From Paracoccaceae bacterium (GTDB lineage: Bacteria > Pseudomonadota > Alphaproteobacteria > Rhodobacterales > Rhodobacteraceae), in the NCBI GenBank assembly GCA_003512825.1, contig DOOI01000114.1:1-10185 (forward strand): a stretch of 10,185 nucleotides of DNA, read 5' to 3'. The position numbers and the translations under genes were made by a program. The notes under the pieces are model-generated. The model had not been told where the DNA came from. It made no database searches and saw nothing but the letters and a program-made list of their open reading frames with translations. Numbering within the stretch: the first letter of the stretch is position 1; each line of letters starts with the position of its first letter. This document shows, piece by piece, positions 1-5,881 of this stretch.

Positions 1-561
1 CCTAAATCTAAGCATGGCCCGTTCTCTTCGTCGGAATGGCTGGTGTGAATTATCGGCCCGATTGTTGAGCCAGCGGCCCGTTTCCTGTTTGTCGGCGCTG
101 TCGATGACCTTCATCGCCGCACCATAAGATCGCAGCTTGTCGGTCATGAAAATTTGCGGGTTGCCATGCCGTTTCATTGTTTTCCTGAGGAATTTCAATG
201 CGGCCTTGCGATCGCGGCGCTTTGTGACAAAGCATTCCAGGACCTCCCCTTCGTGATCGACCGCGCGCCAAAGGTAGTGCTGCTCCCCATTTATTTTAAC
301 GAACACTTCATCTAGGTGCCATTGCCAATGTGTCCCCGAACGCATTCGGTCCACCCGTCTCCGACGGATTTCAGCAGCAAACACCGGGCCAAATCTGTTC
401 CACCAGAAACGGACAGTTTCATGGCTGATGTCGATGCCGCGTTCGTGCAAAAGATCTTCGACATTCCGAAGCGAAAGCGGAAACCGGATGTACATCATCA
501 CCGCCAGGCGGATGATCTCGGGTGATGTTTTGAAATAGCGAAAGGGGCTGGGATTTGTCAT
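1..561 (-). CDS. IS6-family transposase, C-terminus beyond left edge
   Basis: This DDE transposase moves the IS6-type element it lies in. The frame is open from an ATG at 559-561 to the window edge, giving 187 residues; family members are about 230-240, so the last 45 or so are outside. The N-terminus (MTNPSPFRYFKTSPEII) and the segment with HETVRFWWNRFGP are typical of the alphaproteobacterial IS6 branch. First catalytic Asp is D84 in HLDEVF and the second is D141 in MTDKLRSY. The third position lies in NNRADNSHQPFRRRE, where relatives as I recall them read NNRAENSHQP; here the codon at 52-54 is GAT, giving D170 instead of Glu. No clear ribosome binding site precedes the ATG, which overlaps the stop of the upstream frame (ATGA at 558-561). 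Family call is secure; activity is doubtful because of D170. Confidence 0.93.
   Translation of the reverse strand, partial: MTNPSPFRYFKTSPEIIRLAVMMYIRFPLSLRNVEDLLHERGIDISHETVRFWWNRFGPVFAAEIRRRRVDRMRSGTHWQWHLDEVFVKINGEQHYLWRAVDHEGEVLECFVTKRRDRKAALKFLRKTMKRHGNPQIFMTDKLRSYGAAMKVIDSADKQETGRWLNNRADNSHQPFRRRERAMLRFR
558..561 (-). promoter_or_regulatory. ATGA stop/start overlap feeding the transposase
   Basis: The stop (TGA, 558-560) of the truncated secreted-protein frame overlaps the transposase ATG (559-561). The transposase start has no visible ribosome binding site of its own, so its translation may depend on ribosomes ending the upstream frame. The overlap is seen directly; coupling is inferred. 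Confidence 0.5.
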
Positions 562-809
562 CCGGTGACGCTAGCCGGCGCGAACCCAGCCGGCAAGAAA
601 GTTCCTCTGACACTGCCTCGCGCTTGCTTTTTGAGAAGGAACTCAACAGCCTCCGCATTCTTCTCGGCTGCGGAGCTGCTAGCCTTCCATGCCAAATATG
701 TCGGGTCGGAGCGCCAGCTTTCTGCCGCAATAGGCGATGCAAGGCTGCATGACGCTGCCATTGCAAGTGCCAGCACTATTGTGTTTGCTTTTGGGCGATG
801 TCTGCTCAT
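558..809 (-). pseudogene. 5' remnant of small secreted protein gene cut by the IS
   Basis: The frame starts at ATG 807-809, preceded by a good ribosome binding site (GAGGG at 814-818, 5-base spacing); an in-frame ATG at 819-821 lacks such a site. The first 64 codons (809 down to 618) encode a typical Sec signal peptide: MSRHRPKANT, a hydrophobic stretch to about residue 25, then a likely cut after SPIAA (residue 29). The mature start ESWRSDPTYLAWKASSSAAE leads into a charged, helix-prone segment ending KKQAR. From 617 the frame enters the inferred IS end, adds 19 residues and stops at 558-560. I do not recognise the family. The interpretation as a disrupted host gene rests on the inferred IS end; a complete 83-residue protein is the alternative. 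Confidence 0.5.
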
Positions 810-1024
810 GTAAGCCCTCATTTTAGATCAGGCTAGCAGAAAGCGATGTCAGAGCAATACTGGGGGCAGGATTCAGCGGCAACACTCAGCACACAGTGAA
901 GCGCGGGCGCGCGCGTATAGCATAAAATGAGCGGTTAGTGAATCTTTTGTAGGGGTTAACGTAGGGGTAAACTTAGATCACAAGCGTTTTTAGTATTAAA
1001 TATTATATACTTAGCGGAAAATTA
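810..1024. other. Gene-free spacer between disrupted gene and tRNA-Ser
   Basis: No credible coding frame is seen. On the minus strand a weak promoter-like pair could serve the disrupted gene: TTCACT (937-942) and TATACG (914-919) with a 17-base spacer. Just downstream of that -10 the sequence is a run of only G and C with alternating GC steps (901-915). A tandem 12-bp repeat is at 949-972. Bases 992-1011 are AT-rich and contain the short inverted repeat AGTAT/ATACT, without a T-run on the minus strand, so it is not a convincing terminator for the tRNA. Confidence 0.5.
949..972. repeat. Tandem 12-bp direct repeat, two copies
   Basis: GTAGGGGTTAAC (949-960) is followed directly by GTAGGGGTAAAC (961-972), with one mismatch. 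The pair lies 52 bp beyond the 3' end of the tRNA-Ser gene. A repeat of about one helical turn suggests a site for a protein binding in tandem, for example an integrase arm site or a regulator, but nothing in the window identifies the binder. Confidence 0.75.
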
Positions 1025-1114
1025 TGGCGGACAGTGAGGGATTCGAACCCTCGAGACGGTTCCCCGCCTACACACTTTCCAGGCGTGCGCCTTCGACCAC
1101 TCGGCCAACTGTCC
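1025..1114 (-). tRNA. tRNA-Ser (anticodon GGA)
   Basis: The gene is 90 nt including an encoded CCA (1025-1027). The acceptor stem pairs GGACAGT (1114 to 1108) with ACTGTCC (1035 to 1029), followed by discriminator G at 1028, the base expected for tRNA-Ser. The D arm begins GGCCGAGTGG. The anticodon loop reads CTGGAAA with GGA at 1078-1080, so it decodes UCC and UCU. A long variable arm, typical of tRNA-Ser, precedes a standard T arm with GGTTCGAATCC. It is a sound, intact gene. Its 3' end faces the accessory left part, making it a possible integration site. Confidence 0.97.
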
Positions 1115-1122
1115 GTTCGCGT

Positions 1123-1152
1123 GTCTTACACAGAGGCAGAGGGGGTGTTCAA
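1123..1152 (-). promoter_or_regulatory. Possible promoter of tRNA-Ser
   Basis: On the minus strand TTGAAC (1147-1152) and TAAGAC (1123-1128) are separated by 18 bases, ending 8 bases before the tRNA 5' end. The -35 fits the alphaproteobacterial pattern; the -10 is weak and would leave almost no leader. Read-through from kup is the alternative, since no terminator hairpin is seen between them. Confidence 0.3.
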
Positions 1153-1209
1153 GAGGCAAACCGTGACTGGTTTTGGATAAATGCCGAAATCCTTATGCGC
1201 CTATTTCCC

Positions 1210-3165
1210 TCACATCGACATGCGGCTGCCCAGTTCGACAACACGGTCTCGGGGGAGATGAAAATAATCGCTAGGATCCGCTGCGAAAGGCAGCATCGCT
1301 ATAAAGACCCGATCCGTGAGCCGGCGCCACCCTCGACGGGACAAAGGCACAATTCGGCGACGGCCCAGAAAGAAGGTGGATGTCATGACATCGAATTTCA
1401 GCCCTGCCCGGCGCGCGGGACCAAGGGCTCGGCTGACGTTTGGGGACTCCATAAAGCCAAATCGCAAAGTCAGCGTGCAAAATCGCGCATTTAGCGGCGT
1501 CAACTCGACCCTGTCCTCTTCCGCGACAACCGGGATCCGAAGCGTTTCGACTTTCAAGATCACATTATTGGCGTGCATGACTTTATTGTGTTTGAGATTA
1601 TGAAGAAATGCAGGCGGCACAACGCTGGGGTATGGGGTGAGGAAAAATGCAGTACCTGGCACTTCTATGACGGAGGACCGTAGAAGCGACTCTGCAAAAC
1701 TCTGCATCGAAACCAGTTGGCGCGCTTCGGCGGCTTCGGCGTTTTGAGTTCCACGCCACCAGCTTACCATCGCAAGTGCGATCATTGCAGCAATCAGAAC
1801 TGGGACATATCCACCATCAAAGATTTTGCCCATGTTAGAGGCCAAAAAAGTGGTTTCAATAACCGCAAGCGGCAGACCGATCAGTAAGACGATAAGCCAC
1901 GACGCATTCCACCCGCAGCGGATAAAAATCACAAACAAAATGGTGTCGACCAGCATCGCTCCGGTGACAGCAATCCCATAGGCCGAGGCCAAGGCCTCGG
2001 ATGTGCCAAAGCTAAGGACGAGCGCCAAGACCCCAAGCATTAGGAGCCAGTTCACCGCAGGAACATAGATTTGTCCGGTTTGTGATTCAGATGTGTGACG
2101 GACCGCAACGCGCGGCATAAGGCCAAGATGTGCCGCAGATTGGGCCATTGAAAAGGCTCCGGTGATAACGGCTTGTGCCGCAATCACTGTGGCAATGGTG
2201 GCTAGCCCCACGAGAAACGGCAGCGACGCTGGCGATACCATGAAAAAGAAGGGGTTGGAGAGAGCTTGCGGATTTTCCAAGACCAAGGCGCCCTGCCCCA
2301 GATAATTCAATGTCAACGCAGGCAAGACCAGCGCAAACCAAGCAAGCCGGATTGGTTTGCGCCCAAAATGGCCAAGATCGGCATACAAAGCTTCGGCCCC
2401 AGTAACGGCCAAAAAGATTGCACCCAAGACAATGAAAGCTACGGCTGTGTGATCGGCCAAGAAGCTTATGCCATAGAGCGGGTTGATCGCCGCGAAGGCT
2501 TCGGGATGTTGCAATAGCTGTCTGAAGCCTAACCAGCCCATCGTCATGAACCAAATGGCCGTAATCGGCCCAAAAGCAGCAGAGATGGCCGCCGTCCCCC
2601 GAGATTGCACGAGAAATAGCGCCAGAAGAATCCCGATCGTAACGGGAAGCACCAATCCTTCAAAATGAGGCTGAACGAGGGTAATTCCCTCGACGGCAGA
2701 CAAGACCGAAATCGCCGGAGTGATCAGTGCATCGCCAAAAAACAGCGCTGCTCCCAAGATTGCCAGCCCCAAAACTGGCAGTGAGCGGCGACCGATGGCA
2801 AGTCTAGTGAGCGCATAAAGGGCAAGCACGCCCCCTTCCCCACGGTTATCGGCGCGAAGTAGAAAGAGCACATATTTGAGCGTCACCACGACAATCAGTG
2901 CCCAGATCAGCAACGAAACCACACCCAATATCTCGGCCGGGGCCAACCCATCTTTTGCAACCGGGCGCAATGCTTCGCGCATGGCATATAGAGGCGATGT
3001 ACCGATGTCGCCGTAGACGACGCCAATGGCCCCTAGGGTGAGCGCCGGGAGCCCTTTAGGGCTGTGGCCATTTCCATTCGGACTTTCGTCAGCAAGAGCG
3101 GGCATAGTGCTGCTCGAAGGCGTATCTGCGCCCCCTTGGGCCGGAACAGTTATATTAAAGGTCAT
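1210..3165 (-). CDS. kup: Kup-type low-affinity potassium uptake protein
   Basis: This is a K+ transporter of the KUP/HAK/KT family, thought to bring in K+ with H+ across the inner membrane. The 651 residues match the usual length. A variable polar N-terminus (about 40 residues) is followed by the family signature GAIGVVYGDIGTSPLY (45-60). About twelve hydrophobic helices follow to about residue 468, including the FGDALITPAISVLSAVEG segment. The C-terminal cytoplasmic domain (from about 469) holds FLTPYPSVVPPAFLHNLKHN and ends near the common SDYFHLPRDRVVELGSR. The ATG has only a poor ribosome binding site, GGAG about 12 bases upstream in a possible short hairpin (AGGC-GGA-GCCT), so the start is less certain than the family. 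It diverges from the AI-2E family gene and is followed by tRNA-Ser. Confidence 0.95.
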   Translation of the reverse strand: MTFNITVPAQGGADTPSSSTMPALADESPNGNGHSPKGLPALTLGAIGVVYGDIGTSPLYAMREALRPVAKDGLAPAEILGVVSLLIWALIVVVTLKYVLFLLRADNRGEGGVLALYALTRLAIGRRSLPVLGLAILGAALFFGDALITPAISVLSAVEGITLVQPHFEGLVLPVTIGILLALFLVQSRGTAAISAAFGPITAIWFMTMGWLGFRQLLQHPEAFAAINPLYGISFLADHTAVAFIVLGAIFLAVTGAEALYADLGHFGRKPIRLAWFALVLPALTLNYLGQGALVLENPQALSNPFFFMVSPASLPFLVGLATIATVIAAQAVITGAFSMAQSAAHLGLMPRVAVRHTSESQTGQIYVPAVNWLLMLGVLALVLSFGTSEALASAYGIAVTGAMLVDTILFVIFIRCGWNASWLIVLLIGLPLAVIETTFLASNMGKIFDGGYVPVLIAAMIALAMVSWWRGTQNAEAAEARQLVSMQSFAESLLRSSVIEVPGTAFFLTPYPSVVPPAFLHNLKHNKVMHANNVILKVETLRIPVVAEEDRVELTPLNARFCTLTLRFGFMESPNVSRALGPARRAGLKFDVMTSTFFLGRRRIVPLSRRGWRRLTDRVFIAMLPFAADPSDYFHLPRDRVVELGSRMSM

Positions 3166-3525
3166 AGTTTGGTGAGGCTCCGCCTATTTCCAGCGCGTTG
3201 AAGCCGGAAGCTCAGGCTTTACAATGGGTTCGAGCGAAGAGACATCGCTATGGAAACCTTTGCGAAACGTCCCGAAGGGGGACGCGCCTTGTTCCCGCAG
3301 CGGTCTGGCAGCGACTCGGCTGGAGGAGAACGTCGCCAGCATATGAGAGTTTCTGCATTTGCCAAGAGAATTTCCGCGGTGCAGCACGGCTGCCCCGCCC
3401 CAAGCCATGCAAGAAAAATCATTAGTAATCCAAAGGTGCGTTTAAAAGAGCCCCGAGACCGATGGAATGATTGGCAAATTGTGTTTGACTGCCGCATAAA
3501 GACAGCAGGCAAAGAGGAGAAATAA
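3166..3525. other. 360-bp divergent intergenic region
   Basis: This gap separates kup from the AI-2E family gene. Several frames of 60-90 codons cross it on both strands, but none has a good ribosome binding site or a recognisable product. The most protein-like is a minus-strand frame of 67 codons from 3422 to 3219, whose start (MIFLAWLGAGQPCC) is hydrophobic; I do not call it. A GC-rich hairpin, CGTCCC/GGGACG with a 5-base loop (3268-3284), lies in what would be a long kup leader. Regulatory DNA or decayed coding sequence are both possible. Confidence 0.5.
3471..3500 (+). promoter_or_regulatory. Possible promoter of AI-2E family gene and aroQ
   Basis: TTGGCA (3471-3476) and CATAAA (3495-3500) are spaced by 18 bases and lie just ahead of the ribosome binding site GAGGAG (3514-3519) for the start at 3526. 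The elements resemble a housekeeping sigma promoter but match only in part. Confidence 0.3.
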
Positions 3526-4686
3526 ATGGGCGCTCCAACACCGATGCAACCGATGCGCCCCAAAAGAGTTGGGCGCGGCATCGATCCGGGGCGCGTACAG
3601 GCAGCGGCACTGACAATTATTGCCTTTGCCGTCGTGCTGTTCTTGCTGGTGCAAGCACGGTTTCTGTTGATTTCATTGGCGGTTGCAATTGTGATCTTCT
3701 CGCTTACGTCGGATGCGATCAACTCGATTGCTCGTGTCCGGATTGGCCCGCTGCGCGTACCCAATTGGTTGGCATCGATCGTTGCGCTTTTGGCGATTGC
3801 CACTGCATTGATGTCACTTACGTCAATCATCCTTGCACAGGTGAACACCGTTTTGAGCACGACGCTCAGCTATGCTGAACGCGCACCGACTGCACTTGCG
3901 GAACTATTCAGCTTTCTTGGGCCTGAGGCCGAGAAAACGATTTTGAATTTCACCAAATCGATTGAAGTCACAGGGTATTTGCGGACTGCGGCAGGGCAAG
4001 CCGGCAGCCTTGTTCAAGCCAGCGTTCTCGTGACTCTATTTGTGGGATTTCTTTTTGCCGAAAGGGTTTGGTTTGAAACCAAGCTTCGCAACCTTTTTGC
4101 CAATCCCGCACAAGCGGAACGATTTGGCCAAGTCGTCGGCACGATTATCCACCGCGTAAATTACTATTTATTGGTAAAAAGCTTTGTCTCGGCGGTCACG
4201 GGTGTTCTTGTGTGGCTTGTCGCGGAATACTTCGATCTGGACCTAGCGACGGCGCTCGGTATTTTGACCTTTGTGTTGAATTACATCCCATCTGTGGGCT
4301 CGATCATTGCCACAGTTTTGGTTGCCCTCGTGAGCTACATTCAGCAACCCGACCCGGTGCAAACGGCAGCGATTTTTGCCATCGTCGGGATGACTCAATT
4401 CGTGTTGGGAAATGTGATTGACCCAATGTTGATGGGGCGAGCGCTTCGCCTTTCGTCCTTTGGAATCATCATCAGCCTGGCATTTTGGGCGGCTGTCTGG
4501 GGCATCCCGGGGATGTTTTTGTCAGTACCGATCATGGTGTCGCTGATGATTGTGTGCAGTCAGTTACCAGAGTTGCGCCCAATTGCTATTTTGTTGAGCC
4601 GAGAAGGCTTGCCCGATCCAGAGGCGCAGGCCTTGGGCGATAAGGCGGAAGAAGAGGCCGAAGCGGCAAGACACGCCGGCGAATGA
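3526..4686 (+). CDS. AI-2E family transporter-like membrane protein
   Basis: This inner-membrane protein belongs to the AI-2E transport family (PerM/TqsA/YdiK group). The family is named for autoinducer-2 export by E. coli TqsA, but members also include Na+/H+ exchangers, so the substrate is unknown. At 386 residues it has the usual length. A basic N-terminus is followed by paired hydrophobic segments (about 25-60 and 75-105), a soluble region, then a hydrophobic C-terminal half with the family motifs VLNYIPSVGSIIA and NVIDPMLMGRALRLSSFGII. The last 30 residues are acidic and polar. The start has a strong ribosome binding site (GAGGAG, 6-base spacing). aroQ follows after 28 bp, so the two are probably co-transcribed; no functional link is evident. 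Confidence 0.92.
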   Translation: MGAPTPMQPMRPKRVGRGIDPGRVQAAALTIIAFAVVLFLLVQARFLLISLAVAIVIFSLTSDAINSIARVRIGPLRVPNWLASIVALLAIATALMSLTSIILAQVNTVLSTTLSYAERAPTALAELFSFLGPEAEKTILNFTKSIEVTGYLRTAAGQAGSLVQASVLVTLFVGFLFAERVWFETKLRNLFANPAQAERFGQVVGTIIHRVNYYLLVKSFVSAVTGVLVWLVAEYFDLDLATALGILTFVLNYIPSVGSIIATVLVALVSYIQQPDPVQTAAIFAIVGMTQFVLGNVIDPMLMGRALRLSSFGIIISLAFWAAVWGIPGMFLSVPIMVSLMIVCSQLPELRPIAILLSREGLPDPEAQALGDKAEEEAEAARHAGE

Positions 4687-4702
4687 CGCGAAACGCTTGT
4701 AA

Positions 4703-4708
4703 GTGGAG
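4703..4708 (+). promoter_or_regulatory. Ribosome binding site setting the aroQ start
   Basis: GTGGAG lies 6 bases before the ATG at 4715. A longer frame would begin at the GTG at 4703, but that GTG is part of this site, so the start at 4715 (MAGKIYVLNGPN) is preferred; it also matches the usual AroQ N-terminus. Confidence 0.75.
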
Positions 4709-4714
4709 CTGCCG

Positions 4715-5173
4715 ATGGCTGGAAAAATATATGTCTTGAACGGACCAAACCTCAATCGATTGGGGAAACGTGAGCCCGAGATTTACGGCTCTGTCACCTT
4801 GGCGGAAATCGAGACCCTTTGTCGTGCAGCAGCGGCCCCGCGCGACGTGGTTTTCTATCAATCGAATGCCGAGCATCAAATCATTGACTGGATACACGAA
4901 GCCATTGATGAGGCGGCGGGTGCCGTTATCATCAACCCAGCCGGGCTAACCTTTACGTCGGTTCCGATTATGGATGCACTCAAGATGGTAAAAGTGCCGA
5001 TCATCGAGTTGCACATCTCAAATATTCATCGTCGGGAAGCCGTTTATCACAACTCGCTTGTATCGAAAGTGGCAACCGCTGTGATCGCGGGGCTTGGTCC
5101 TATGGGGTATGCTATAGCTATGAGAGCAGCCTGCGAAATGGCGATGGACGTCACGCTTCCAAAAACAATGTGA
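4715..5173 (+). CDS. aroQ: Type II 3-dehydroquinate dehydratase
   Basis: AroQ removes water from 3-dehydroquinate to give 3-dehydroshikimate, a cytosolic step of aromatic amino acid synthesis, and is usually a dodecamer. The 152 residues match the family length. Visible motifs are LNGPNLNRLGKREPEIYG (8-25) with N12, R19 and catalytic Y24; IINPAG with N74; TSVPIMD with D87; and IIELHISNIHRRE with E98, H100 and S102. Two positions differ from the usual enzyme when aligned with the Mycobacterium tuberculosis protein: F80 where His81 is expected, and Y111 where Arg112 is expected. Both residues contact the substrate in known structures. It may be a divergent AroQ clade or have altered activity. 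It is downstream of the AI-2E family gene and its 3' end overlaps alaX by 23 bp. Confidence 0.9.
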   Translation: MAGKIYVLNGPNLNRLGKREPEIYGSVTLAEIETLCRAAAAPRDVVFYQSNAEHQIIDWIHEAIDEAAGAVIINPAGLTFTSVPIMDALKMVKVPIIELHISNIHRREAVYHNSLVSKVATAVIAGLGPMGYAIAMRAACEMAMDVTLPKTM

Positions 5174-5175
5174 CG
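5149..5175. other. Inverted repeat over the converging gene ends
   Basis: CGTCAC (5149-5154) and GTGACG (5170-5175) form a 6-bp stem with a 15-base loop exactly where aroQ and the minus-strand alaX end. A run of seven T (5194-5200) follows 18 bases later on the plus strand. The loop is large and the T-run distant, so a terminator role is uncertain. Confidence 0.25.
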
Positions 5176-5870
5176 CGACGATTTATCTTGCCCTTTTTTT
5201 CAATTTTACCAAGTGAGACCCGGCCTATCTCGCTCGTCTTGGCAACATGAGTGCCCCCACATGGCTGGAGGTCAACTTGGTGATTGGATGTGCCGATCCG
5301 GACCAAGCGAACCTTGCCTTGGCCGATTGGCGGCATAACCGACATCGTTTTCACGAGACCCGGGTTTGCTGCCAGCTCAGCATCCGTAATCCATTGATCA
5401 GTGATCGCGAGATCCTGAGAGATGAGTTCGTTTAGCTGCGCGGCAAGCAGCGCCAGATCCGCAGGCGGCTCGGGCATGTCGAAGTCCAAGCGCCCCTTTT
5501 CAGACGAAATTGCGCCTCCCGTGACGGGCAATGGGATCACGACAGAGAGCAAGTGCAATGCAGTATGGACCCGCATATGACGATAGCGCCGATCCCAATC
5601 GAGATGTTGCTGCACAATGGTTCCAGGCAAAGGGAGCGCCACAGGCTCTGCTGGAACGAGGATGATGTCGGTCCCTGCCCCTTTGATGGCTGTCGCGATT
5701 TCCATGCGGCCCCCGTCCCAAATGAGCGTCCCACTATCGCCCGGCTGGCCGCCGCCGGTTGGGTAGAAAATGCTAGCATCGACGACAATACCGCCCTCTT
5801 CGGTGAGATAAAGCACCTGAGAAGAAGACTTGCGGAGATAAGCGTCGTCACGGAAAAGGGGACGGGTCAT
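5151..5870 (-). CDS. AlaX-type alanyl-tRNA editing protein
   Basis: A free-standing relative of the AlaRS editing domain, it hydrolyses Ser (and Gly) wrongly attached to tRNA-Ala, in the cytosol. It has 239 residues, the size of medium-length AlaX (AlaX-M). The N-terminal part carries the Gly-rich YPTGGGQPGDSG (36-47). The zinc-binding residues are present: H102 and H106 in HTALH, and C204 and H208 in CGGTH, the four ligands expected of an active enzyme. The ATG is preceded by AAAGG (5876-5880) at 5-base spacing, nearly touching the stop of the channel gene 11 bp upstream, so it is likely the last gene of the operon. Its 3' end overlaps the converging aroQ by 23 bp. Confidence 0.93.
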   Translation of the reverse strand: MTRPLFRDDAYLRKSSSQVLYLTEEGGIVVDASIFYPTGGGQPGDSGTLIWDGGRMEIATAIKGAGTDIILVPAEPVALPLPGTIVQQHLDWDRRYRHMRVHTALHLLSVVIPLPVTGGAISSEKGRLDFDMPEPPADLALLAAQLNELISQDLAITDQWITDAELAANPGLVKTMSVMPPIGQGKVRLVRIGTSNHQVDLQPCGGTHVAKTSEIGRVSLGKIEKKGKINRRVTLFLEA

Positions 5871-5881
5871 AGGAGCCTTTA

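Larger units (their letters stand above)
1..617 (-). mobile_element. IS6-family insertion sequence, partial
   Basis: The element holds only the transposase gene, as usual for IS6. Its outer end on the right is inferred at 617: reading the minus strand inward, the sequence begins GGCAGTGTCAGAGGAAC (617 to 601), which resembles IS6-type termini that start with GG and contain a TGT core (IS26 begins GGCACTGTTGCAAA). The other inverted repeat and the 8-bp target duplication lie beyond the left edge, so the boundary is not proven. Bases 618-625 (TCGCGCTT) would be the expected duplicated target. Confidence 0.7.

Noticed and set aside
992..1011. AT-rich inverted repeat downstream of tRNA-Ser as its terminator
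   Set aside because: The stem is only five weak pairs and the adjacent T-run is on the wrong strand.
1024..1494. Plus-strand open frame of 156 codons
   Set aside because: It reads through the antisense of tRNA-Ser and the 3' end of kup; the peptide start is the known false product of reading a tRNA-Ser gene backwards.
3268..3284. GC-rich hairpin as a terminator
   Set aside because: No gene ends shortly before it on either strand, and no proper T-run follows; only TTT follows on the minus strand.
3250..3525. Plus-strand 91-codon frame ending directly before the AI-2E family start
   Set aside because: It has no ribosome binding site or recognisable domain, and its last codons are the ribosome binding site of the next gene; the abutment looks accidental.
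3219..3860. Minus-strand open frame of 213 codons
   Set aside because: Most of it lies opposite the well-supported AI-2E family gene, has low-complexity Ile/Ala/Thr content and matches no family I know.
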